This document shows positions 56,268 to 64,000 of a DNA stretch of 64,000 nt, piece by piece. Positions within the stretch are counted from its first letter, which is position 1; every line of letters starts with the position of its first letter. The position numbers and the translations under genes are program-made. The DNA is from Ahaetulla prasina (lineage: Eukaryota > Chordata > Lepidosauria > Squamata > Colubridae). Under the pieces are notes generated by a model. The model saw only the letters and a list, made by a program, of their open reading frames with translations. It was not told the origin of the DNA and searched no databases. Where the stretch lies: NCBI RefSeq assembly GCF_028640845.1, contig NC_080543.1, positions 8,967,459 through 9,031,458 of the forward strand, read 5' to 3'.

Positions 56268-56525
56268 GCCTCTGGTGGGTCAACAGACTAATGCAGTCTG
56301 TTATTAACACAGCTGCTTGCAATTACTGCAAGTTCAAGCCCCACTAGGCCCAAGGTTGACTCAGCCTTCCATCCTTTATAAGGTAGGTAAAATGAGGACC
56401 CAGATTGTTGGGGGCAATAAAAGTTGACTTTGTATATAATATACAAATGGATGAGACTATTGTTTAACACAATGTAAGTCGCCCTGAGTCTTCGGAGAAG
56501 GGCGGGATATAAATTCAAATTAAAA
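56268..56525 (+). mobile_element. tRNA-derived SINE (type 3)
   Basis: Diverged head (gtgggtcaacagactaatg), then aaggttgactcagccttcc and gccctgagtcttcggag. Confidence 0.8.
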
Positions 56526-56549
56526 AAACAAAAAAACAAAAAACATACT

Positions 56550-56820
56550 CAGAGGTGGTATTCAGCCGGTTTGGACCAGTTCGGGCGAACCCATAGCGTT
56601 GACCATCAGCTGGCCCCGCCCACCCACCCCTGCCCTATCCTGTCTTTTATTTCCTTCTTTCTGGCACAGCTGATTTCTGTACCTCCGCTGTTCTATTTAC
56701 CAGGGCTGCCTTAGAAGGTAAGCAGCTGAGCTTCAAACTGCTGTATTTTGAACGCTGCGCACAAATGTGTTAGCGCATGCTCATCGAACTGGTTGTGAAA
56801 CCGGTTGTATCCCACACCTG
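56550..56820. mobile_element. hAT-type nonautonomous element (family 1)
   Basis: Perfect AACATACT duplication (56542-56549 and 56821-56828). CAGAGGTGGTATTCAGCC start and TATCCCACACCTG end. Confidence 0.93.
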
Positions 56821-57103
56821 AACATACTATCTTTGAAATAACAGAAAATAGTTGCAGCTCGGGTTTTAGATTTTTGACAGCGGTTTGCTCTCCAAGCTTG
56901 TTTCAATTTAGCTTCTGAACGTTTCATTACCAGACTAGGTAACGTCATCAGCAGGATTGTCTGGTCCTAGTCTCCTTCGCTTATAAATGCCTTGTGTGCC
57001 AGTGTGACCAGTTGGTCATTGGTTGGTTTATATTGGTTTCTAAATATAGCTCCAAACCAACAACCAATCAAACGACCAACTGACCACACTGGCACAGAAG
57101 ATA

Positions 57104-57246
57104 CCATGTTTCCCTGAAAATAAGACCCTGTCTTATTTTTTTATTTTTTTTAACCCTGAAATAAGCGCTTGGCCTTATTGCCATGCGCTCAAAAGCCCGA
57201 TTGGGCTTTTTATCAGGGGATGTCTTGTTTTGGGGAAAATAGAGTA
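57104..57246. mobile_element. Small MITE beginning ccatgtttccctgaaaat
   Basis: Flanked by TA. Contains aataagaccctgtcttatt and aaataagcgcttggccttatt, ending tgttttggggaaaatag. Pogo/Tigger-like by its TA target and ends. Confidence 0.6.
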
Positions 57247-57269
57247 TTTATAAGCTAAGGAGAATAGGA

Positions 57270-57588
57270 CAAGAAATTCCAATATCTCAGGGGCTGCCCC
57301 AAAGAAGAGGGAGTCAAGTTTTTCTCCAAAGCACCTGAGGGTAGAACAAGAAGCAATGGATGGAAACTAATCAAGGAGAGAAGCAACCTAGAACTAAGGA
57401 GAAATTTCCTGACAGTTGGAACAATTAACCAGTGGAACAGCTTGCCTCCAGAAGTTGTAAAAGCTCTAACACTGGAAGTTTTTAAGAAGAGATTGGATAA
57501 CCATTTAGGGTTTCCTGCCTAAGCAGGGGGTTGGATTAAAAGACCTCAAAGGTCCCTTCCAACTCTGTTATTCTATTCTATTCCTGAT
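57270..57588 (+). mobile_element. CR1 LINE 3' end
   Basis: aatatctcaggggctgcccc through aagaagcaatggatggaaac to ggattaaaagacctcaaagg and ttctattctattcc at its tail. Confidence 0.9.
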
Positions 57589-58029
57589 GTTACCTAGTCT
57601 GGTAATGAAATGTTCAGAAACTAAATTGAAACAAGCTTGGACAGCAAATCGCTGCCAAAAACAAAATACAGTCACCCACTTTAAATGCCCAAACAGTTTA
57701 TGAGAAATAGCTGAGCAAAATTGAAACGAGCGAGACCCGTTCATTCTGCCGTGGTAGACTTAGCGTGGGAGTGTTTACAGTAGTGGCCAAAATTGGGGAA
57801 ACTTGTTGCAAAAAGTGTATTTTCTAAAATTAGCTAATAACACAATTTTTTTTGGAGTAGTATCATAAATGTATATATCAATGGAAAGGTAACTTAATCA
57901 AGAATCTAATGCCATAACTTTGATGAAGGATTTGCTATTAGAATAGCAGTTACAGTATAAAGAAGAAAAGTGAAACACGTAGAAAAAAATGAGATATACA
58001 AAAATTATCACCATGTCAGTTAACCCTTA

Positions 58030-58275
58030 GTTGGGTAACCTTTAGCATGAATGACGGCCTTACAACGTCTTCCCATGGAGTGAACCAAGTCTTTGAGTTC
58101 TGCAGCTGTTATCATTTGAAACCAAGATTGAATGATGGCTTCTATTAACTGAGTTTTATTGCCGGGTCGCTTCTGACTAACAAGTTTCTTTAGATGGCTC
58201 CATAGATTTTCAGATGGGTTAAGGTCTGGGCTATTCCCAGGCCATTCCAGCAGTGGAATAGGATTATCTTGAAAC
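58030..58275 (-). pseudogene. Tc1 transposase C-terminal fragment
   Basis: The minus strand reads FQDNPIPLLEWPGNSPDLNP, SENLWSHLKKLVSQKRPGNK, then VHSMGRRCKAVIHAKG. The PDLNP.ENLW stretch contains the last acidic residue of the DDE triad. Upstream catalytic residues are absent. Confidence 0.92.
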
Positions 58276-58344
58276 TACACAAAAAAAAGTGGTGTTATTA
58301 GCCATCAAACCTCAGAAAAACACTTTTTCCAAAAGGTTGCCACA

Positions 58345-58837
58345 ATTGCTACCAACTTGCCTTCCATTGAGGACCTGTATACTGCACGAATCAAGAAGAG
58401 GGCCGTGAAAATATTTGCAGATCCCTCGCATCCTGGACATAAACTGTTTCAACTCCTACCCTCAAAACGACGCTATAGAGCACTGCACACCAGAACAACT
58501 AGACACAAGAACAGTTTTTTCCCGAAGGCCATCACTCTGCTAAACAAATAATTCCATCAACACTGTCAGACTATTTACTGAATCTGCACTACTATTAATC
58601 TTCTCATAGTTCCCATCACCAATCTCTTTCCACTTATGACTGTATGACTATAACTTGTTGCTGGCAATCCTTATGATTTATATTGATATATTGACCATCA
58701 ATTGTGTTGTAAATGTTGTACCTTGATGAACGTATCTTTTCTTTTATGTACACTGAGAGCATATGCACCAAGACAAATTCCTTGTGTGTCCAATCACACT
58801 TGGCCAATAAAATTCTATTCTATTCTATTCTATTCTA
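58345..58837 (+). mobile_element. Rex1/L2-type LINE 3' end with (TTCTA)n tail
   Basis: The open frame at 58357-58551 reads MPSIEDLYTARIKKRAVKIF, then LFQLLPSKRRYRALHTRTTR and FFPKAITLLNK before its stop, the typical end of jockey-superfamily ORF2. The tail is (TTCTA)4, i.e. AATAG on the complement, a microsatellite class reported for snake LINE tails. Confidence 0.88.
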
Positions 58838-59004
58838 TTTTGGCCACTACTGTAGGTAGGAAGGACATATTTTAAAAAATTAATCTCCGTAATCTACAAT
58901 GTGTAGTGGTGTCAACTCTACTAGCCCAGCCCAAGGTTTTACTATAAAAATGAGCTAGGCTATAGTTTAAACCAAACTGACTTAAGGAGCACACTCAAGC
59001 TTGT

Positions 59005-59235
59005 CCCAAAAGTGCTTTAAAAAGCAACTGGACTTTCGTGGTGTTTTTCTCCTTGAAAAAGTTTTACTTCTCATCCAAGAAGCTTCTTCAGTTCTTCAAT
59101 CGCTGCTTGGATGAGAAGCGCAATGTTTTCAAGGGGGGGGGGGAAGAAAAAAAAAACCCACCCAGAAAATCCAATTGCTTTTTGGAATAAGGCATCTTTG
59201 GGACAACCGTGACCTGGATTGGTTGAGAATCTCCG
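59005..59235. mobile_element. Penelope-like family 1, inverted arms
   Basis: cttctcatccaagaagcttc, then gcttggatgagaagcgcaatg, with aactggactttcg / gaaaatccaattgc on the outside. It lies 22 bp downstream (in gene sense) of the DLG2 exon at 59257. Confidence 0.8.
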
Positions 59236-59256
59236 TAGACACCAAAGCTTGCTTAC

Positions 59257-59307
59257 TTTCCTGCCGTGTAACAGGTTCGTAGGAGAGAATGCAGTCCTCC
59301 TGGCCTC
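59257..59307 (-). CDS. DLG2: DLG2 small coding exon before the GK-like domain (first exon in window)
   Basis: Acceptor cttttctcaacag; donor GTAAGC (complement at 59251-59256). 51 bp: GA completes an Arg codon, then 16 codons GQEDCILSYEPVTRQE, and A begins the Ile finished by the next exon. This is the conserved stretch just before the GK-like domain. The C in EDCIL is where I recall L in mammals. The next intron is 5693 bp. The preceding exon is beyond the window. Confidence 0.93.
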
Positions 59308-59580
59308 CTGTTGAGAAAAGAAAAAGAGAGGGAAAATCAGCATTGAGACCCAGGGCTACCAAAATGCTCCCCAACATTACATTTACTTCCTTGAGTAGGT
59401 TTACGTACAAGTTACTCCTAAACGCTTTCAAGCAATCTATCTCGGCTTATAGTTTTAAGTTAGCCTCTGATTTGTCATTGCAAACAGGGCAGATACACAG
59501 ACCTCAGAAATGACCCAAAGCAGTGGTTTTCCCCCCCAAACCTGATGACTTTTAAGATGCGTGGACTTCAACTCCCAGCA

Positions 59581-60669
59581 TGCTGGTCCGCCGGTGGTCA
59601 GTGGAGCTGGCAGCAGAGTCGGACAGTGAGGAGGTTGGGGAGGAACTTGGGCCAGTCCTGGAGTCTGGAGAAGGCTCAGACGATGGCTTTGAGTCAGAGG
59701 CAGAGAGGGAGGTAGACAGAAGCAAGGCAGAGGAACAGCTGGAGCCCATTCCCTTGTGTCGTGTCCCACTCCTCCGCTGACGGCCGGGTCAGGGAAATCC
59801 GAATCAGGCTTGCCTCTGCAGCTCTGCTCAAAGTCCTAGCAAAGTCCTCAGAGCAGGCAGGAGACCAGTAAGTGACTTCAGCAAGATAAGTTCGACTTTG
59901 CCTGACTCAGAGACTGCCAGAAAGCAGATCCTTTATATAGGCCATGGGGTGTGGCTCCATGACTCAGCACTCATTAAGGCCTGCCCCTCCCTTCCTTCTG
60001 TTGCCTCCGCCTATCCAATCTTCTGATGCGAGGGTCACTCCAATCAGCTGTTGTTGGAAGTAAACTTTCCTCAGGCTCACATGCTGTGGAGGAGGGGGAG
60101 GGGTCTAGCTGCTCCGTTTGCCTGGGCATAGAGCCAGGGCTGGGGCCGGGGGATGCCCCCTCCTCTGCAGCTTGTCTGGGCATGGAGCCAGGACTGGGGC
60201 CGGGAGGCATACATTCCTCCGTGTTCGGGAGCAGATAAGCAGACCCTGGCTGCGGTGAGAGCGGACAAGACACAACACAGTGTGCACATGTGCAGAGCTT
60301 CCAGAAAACAAGAACAACTCAGAAAGCAGGGTCGACTCGGGAATAAAGCCACACCTTGGAGGTGATTGGCTCCTCCCACAGGAAATAAAAGAGGAGCGAA
60401 TGGGGAGTGGGCTTTTGCAGGAAACAATAAGTTCGTTCTGTGACTCTCAGAAATTCGGTGCCAAGTTTTGCCTTGTACTGCGGCTGGAAAAAACTTACAT
60501 GGCAGCTTGCCAAATGAGGTAAGGTGTGTTGAGAAATATTCCTTTGAAAAACTGTTTGGACAGGCCTTGCTGACTGTGAATGAACGTAATTCACAGTCAT
60601 GTAAATAAAAGAGGCTTTGCTGGGACCAATTCCTGCCTCCTGCTTGTTAAGGGAGCCTAGGTCAGAACA
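59581..60669 (+). mobile_element. Solo LTR, subfamily 3, interrupted
   Basis: 5' part 59581-59756 (frame reads VELAAESDSEEVGEELGPVL) and 3' part 60278-60669 (basic KQEQLRKQGRLG end, then the transcribed region with AATAAA at 60604). Ends TGCTGG and AGAACA; no clear duplication. Confidence 0.88.
59757..60277 (-). mobile_element. Solo LTR, subfamily 2, nested
   Basis: Minus copy: TGTTGTG at 60277, ACGACA at 59757. Flanks CCTTG and CAGTG (3 of 5). The frame in the shared phase is proline-rich with repeated PGPSPGSMPRQ units. tatataaagg is in complement at about 59931-59940. Confidence 0.92.
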
Positions 60670-60769
60670 CTGGCTGGGGAACTGAAGTCCACGCATCTTA
60701 AAAGACGTGAAAGTAGATGAATCTGCATTGAGAAGGAAGGAGGATGTGGGTGCTCCAAGTTACAGATAA

Positions 60770-61340
60770 TTCCCAAATCTGGAGATGCTCCAACACTGGA
60801 GATTTTTAAAAAAAAGATTAGACAACTGTTTGCCTGAAATGGTATAGGGCAGCGATGACTAACCTTTTTGCTGTCGCGTGCCAAAAGCGGGGGGAGTTCG
60901 GGGGGGCTGCGCGCACGTGCTCACACCTATAATTAAATGCGCCCCACTGCCCCTGTGCATGTTCACGTGAAACCCCCCCGTGACCCCCCACTTTTGGCAC
61001 ACAATGGTACAGTAGACACATTTTTCACTCTCCTCAGGCTCCAGAGACTTTCTAGGAGCCCGGGGAGGATGAAAACGGACTCCTCCCCCTCTGGAAGCCC
61101 TCCGGAGGCAGGAAACAGCCCGTTTCCTGACTTCCGGTAGGCCTGGAAGGCCCGAAAATCAACTGGCCGGTGTGCACATGTGCGCTGGAGCTTAGCTACG
61201 GCAACGCTCACATGCCCACAGATATGGCTCCGTGTGCCACGCTTGCCATAGGTTTGCCATCACGGGTATAGAGTTTCCTGCTTGAGCAGGGGGTTAGACT
61301 AGAAGACCTCCAAGGTCCCTTCCAACTTTTACGATTTAAT
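60770..61340 (+). mobile_element. CR1 LINE 3' end split by a hAT element
   Basis: gatgctccaacactggagat through aaatggtatagg, then after the insert ggtatagagtttcctgcttg and agggggttagactagaagac. Confidence 0.88.
60857..61262. mobile_element. hAT-type nonautonomous element (family 2)
   Basis: agcgatgactaacc start, aggtttgccatcacg end; GGTATAGG/GGTATAGA flanks come from the interrupted CR1 (7 of 8). Confidence 0.82.
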
Positions 61341-61594
61341 GACTTTGCAGATAATGCCCAACTCCGGAGATGCTATTTAGTTGTTGCAAAGAAGGATTCC
61401 CCACTTCTATTGCACCCCCAGAAATGAAATAGAGAACAAATGGTTAATTTCTTGAGTCATTCTGGGACTCTTGAAGGACTCTTGAAATGCTATGCTTTAA
61501 AACTGCTCAGGCCTTGCTGAAGAAGTTAAGGCAGGAATCCTCCTGCTTTTGAATCACTTACATAGCATGGGAAGGCATGAAGATTTGAGCTCTG
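61341..61594. other. Unassigned sequence
   Basis: Short CR1-like words occur at the start; otherwise no supported feature. Confidence 0.35.
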
Positions 61595-61780
61595 ATTCCC
61601 AAAGGTGTTTTTTTTCTTTTTTTTCAAGAGGCAACTGGATTTTCTGGGTTTTCATTGAAGACGTTTCACTTCTCATCCAAGAAGCTTCTTCGAAGAAAAA
61701 ACAGAAAGTCCAGTTGCCGCTTGACAGAAAGCACCTTTGGGACAACCATGACCTGGATGACTGAGAATCTCCCTAGACAT
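61595..61780. mobile_element. Penelope-like family 1, minimal hairpin
   Basis: Outer arms cccaaaggtg...gaggcaactgg and ccagttgccgcttg...cacctttggg, with an inner catccaagaagcttcttcg turn. The loop is nearly absent, leaving a hairpin of about 140 bp. Confidence 0.85.
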
Positions 61781-61965
61781 AGCTGTGCTCTCGATTCCCA
61801 AATCAAGATGACAGATGTTGGTAGAAAACATCTGGAAGAAATCCATAGTTTGGCTGGAGAGATTAAAAGGGGAAAAGGCGGGAGGGAAGCCTGGTTTGAA
61901 CCTGGGGGAGACTCTAAGCACGAATGGATGAAGAAACTTTGCTTTAGAATTCCACAGAAGCTGTG
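61781..61965. other. Unassigned sequence
   Basis: No supported feature. Confidence 0.35.
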
Positions 61966-62993
61966 TAGGTAGTCCTCAACTTACGACCATAATGGAGCCT
62001 GCCCATCTTGCTTGTGGGTGGTGACGTTGTAAAACAGGCCATCCGAAATTCAGATGCTTGGCAACTGACTCACATTTATGGCAGTTGCACAGAGTGTCCC
62101 AGAGTCAGGCGATCCCCTTCTGATCAGCAGAATCAATGGGGAAGCCAGATTCACTTAATGTTGTGACTCCGGCCCTCGAGCCTGTTCTCATGGAGGAGAG
62201 TGACTCGGAAAGTGAGGGAGAGGAGCCAGCAAGGCCTCCCTCGCCAGGACCCTCCTCGCTGGCACCACCCCAAGTTTCAGCTGCAGGCCAGGAGGAGAAG
62301 CTGACAAGACCTCCCTCTCCCGCACCCTCCTCCTCCCTGGCAACGCCTCAAGTCCCAGCTGCTGACGATCAATCCTGGAGTGATCTGAGGCAGCAACCTA
62401 AAGATAAGCGTGAGCAGCAGAGGAAAAGGTGTGGCAGGCTCAGAGATTGCTGAGTCACTGAGCCACACCCCACAGGGTGTAAAAGTGGGTGGAGCTGCCA
62501 TGTGGCCCTTGGGGCGGACAAAAAAGCTACCAAGGGTGCACTGCAGCTCGGTTGTTGGAGGGTTAAAGGACTTTGTCAATGAGTTTTTGGCAACGGATCT
62601 TGGACATGAGATAACGGACTCAGAACTTGGCAGGCCTCTGTACGGTCACTGCCAAGTATATCCTCAACTGAAGAAAACCAGGTCTGTAGCAAATAAAAAG
62701 ACTGGGAGACACGCATCTTTGTGTTTGCTCTGTGAAGTGGGGACGGGGACAGAATACTTAACAACCGTTTTGCTAACTGAACAACTCCAGTGATTCCCTT
62801 AACAACCATAGGCAAGAAACGTCGTAAAGTGGGGCAAAACTCACTTAACCACCATCTTGCTTAACAACAGAAATATTGGGCTCGATTATTATTATTTTAT
62901 TTATTTATTTATTATTTATTTATTATTTACATTTGTATACCGCCCTTCTCCCGAAGGACTCCCGAAGGATTATGGTCGTATGTTGAGAACTAA
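61966..62993 (+). mobile_element. pogo-type MITE split by a solo LTR and an L2-like tail
   Basis: taggtagtcctcaacttac start and ggtcgtatgttgagaact end. Inserts: LTR 62159-62756, and an L2-like 3' end in complement 62885-62970 (taccgcccttctcccgaagg). Confidence 0.88.
62159..62756 (+). mobile_element. Solo LTR, subfamily 1c
   Basis: Perfect CTTAA duplication (62154-62158 and 62757-62761). The frame is open from base 1 for about 98 codons (EESDSESEGEEPARPPSPGP, later KDKREQQRKR) with a stop after RDC. The promoter-like region ggtgtaaaagtggg lies near 62476. The 3' terminus is TA instead of CA. Confidence 0.95.
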
Positions 62994-63837
62994 CTAAGTA
63001 AACTATCTAATCTGAGCGAAGGAATCTTTTGATGCCTTTTTCGTGTCCTGACCTCACTGGTGTGTCTGAATTTTTTTTAAAAAAAAAATATAAAACCCAG
63101 AACCCGACTTAAAATGAAACATAAACAGCTGTAGAGGGCTAATATTGGATCAAATGCAACCGGTCAGCAAAAATTTGCAGCCAGGGAAATTCTATTCCAG
63201 CCAAAGTTTATGAAATTGGTGAGATCGGCTGCAGAAAAAAAACAAAAAACCAGCATTTCAAAAACCACGCAGAGGAATGTGTGTTGTTTTCATCTGAAAT
63301 GCAGAATCATGCACATTTCTTGTTGGTGTGTGTGTGCTATTTAGTGGGCTTTTTTCCCCCCGCCATTGTCACCAAATAGAGCAATTACCCAAAGCCAAGG
63401 CAGGAACCAATGAACAATTGATGTTAACTGTATTATGCATAGGATTCAATGCAAATACACCAAGCAACAGACAAGAACTGGAAGTAAAGCAAATTCCGTC
63501 CTATTTTTTTTTTTTTTTTTGCATGCTGTTAATAGGTTGGGCAATTCTTGTTAATTTCAAAAGGATGGTGGATGCATCCAATTTTCTCCTTTTTAAGGTG
63601 CTGGGAGATTCATTGCTTTTTTTAATAGCAAAATAATGTGCTTGCTTCCTCTCGGGAAATGGCTTGCCTTTTTTTTTTAAAAAAAAAAACCTAGATGGAA
63701 TATTGAGTAACCCATTTAGCTGAGCAGGTGTGCCCAAACTTGTTCTACTGATCAGAAATACATTTTAATTATTGTATAGAGAGTCTCCCACTGGTTCAAA
63801 CTTGCCAAATTAATGGGGACGTCAGCTTCCATAGATC
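62994..63837. other. Unassigned sequence
   Basis: No repeat or exon recognised; I looked on the minus strand for the preceding DLG2 exon and did not find it. Confidence 0.4.
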
Positions 63838-64000
63838 CAGTTTGGTCTAATGGTTAAAGCAATAGTCTAGCAAGCGGGAGACTGTGAGTTCTAGTCCTGC
63901 CTTAGGCATGGAAGCCAGCTGGGTGAACTTGGCCAATCACCAGGAGACTGTGAGTTCTAGTTCTGCCTTAGGTATGAAAGCCAGCTGGGTGAACTTGGTC
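63838..64000 (+). mobile_element. tRNA-derived SINE (type 4), cut by the window edge
   Basis: Head gtctaatggttaaagcaat, then two tandem modules of about 63 bp with gagttctagt...tgcc and gccagctgggtgaacttgg. Confidence 0.8.

Larger units (their letters stand above)
56840..57670. mobile_element. Penelope-like family 3, inverted arms around a MITE and a CR1 fragment
   Basis: The left arm (56845-56955, minus sense) carries CTGATGA, a GTTACC/GGTAAT stem and GAAAC. The right arm (57590-57665, plus sense) repeats it (ctgatgttacctagtctgg, aatgaaatgttcag, cttggacagcaaatcgctg). Between them are ggttggtttatattggtttc, a MITE (57104-57246) and CR1 (57270-57588). Confidence 0.75.
57778..58852 (-). mobile_element. 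Tc1-type DNA transposon carrying a nested LINE
   Basis: Inverted ends CAGTAGTGGCCAAAA and TTTTGGCCACTACTG with TA on each side (57776-57777 and 58853-58854). The minus strand between about 58030 and 58275 encodes the end of a Tc1 transposase. A LINE fills 58345-58837. The 5' half of the transposase is gone. Confidence 0.92.
59521..60715. mobile_element. Palindromic MITE split by a solo LTR that is split by another LTR
   Basis: The left half (59521-59580, cttttaagatgcgtggactt, caactcccagca) and right half (60670-60715, gaactgaagtccacgcatct) belong to the family at 28305. The LTRs at 59581-60669 and 59757-60277 lie inside. Confidence 0.85.

Noticed and set aside
59308..64000. A further upstream DLG2 exon
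   Set aside because: I read the minus strand for the basic linker that precedes the small exon at 59257 and found no acceptor/donor-bounded match; a very short alternative exon could have been missed.

Overview
This is vertebrate nuclear DNA, almost certainly from a squamate and most likely a snake. The evidence is a spliced vertebrate gene (DLG2) and a squamate-type repeat load: tRNA-derived SINEs whose 3' tail ends in repeated CCTTTA, CR1 LINE 3' ends with long simple-repeat tails, an RTE/Bov-B remnant, Penelope-like elements, and many hAT, pogo/Tigger and Tc1 elements. The species assignment is inference. No bacterial-type genes or operons are present.

The only host gene I can support is the 3' end of DLG2 (PSD-93/chapsyn-110, a synaptic MAGUK scaffold) on the minus strand. 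Six exons were placed by canonical acceptors and donors, matching intron phases and the protein they spell: 59257-59307, 53462-53563, 49921-50093, 42640-42749, 40818-40909 and the terminal exon 37108-37214 with its stop codon. Together they encode the linker end and the whole guanylate-kinase-like domain. The 3' UTR lies below 37108; its end is uncertain. Upstream exons (PDZ1-3, SH3) lie beyond 64000.

Positions 1-36000 are intergenic or downstream DNA built almost entirely of transposable elements and simple repeats. The introns (37.2-59.3 kb) and the stretch above exon A carry the same families. The main ones are: (i) sixteen solo LTRs, eight with perfect 5-bp target duplications, none with internal gag/pol sequence, most carrying an open reading frame that starts in the same phase at the first base of the LTR; (ii) three Penelope-like families arranged as inverted arms, two with GIY-YIG remnants, sharing GAAACGT next to a short hairpin, which resembles a hammerhead ribozyme core; (iii) nonautonomous hAT elements with 8-bp duplications; (iv) pogo-type MITEs that begin and end with tagtcctcgacttac; (v) a 2.7-kb Tigger/pogo element; (vi) a Tc1 element; (vii) L1-like, L2-like, Rex1-like, CR1 and Bov-B LINE pieces; (viii) four kinds of tRNA-derived SINE.

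Insertions are nested up to three deep, and many empty sites can be read directly from the target duplications. Two local duplications stand out: a 1.26-kb tandem duplication at 19.3-21.8 kb whose breakpoint lies at the same position of two CR1 copies, and an ABAB array of SINE plus (CCTT)n units at 48.2-49.8 kb. The most novel signal is the conserved LTR-embedded reading frame; next are the ribozyme-like motifs in the Penelope-like arms.
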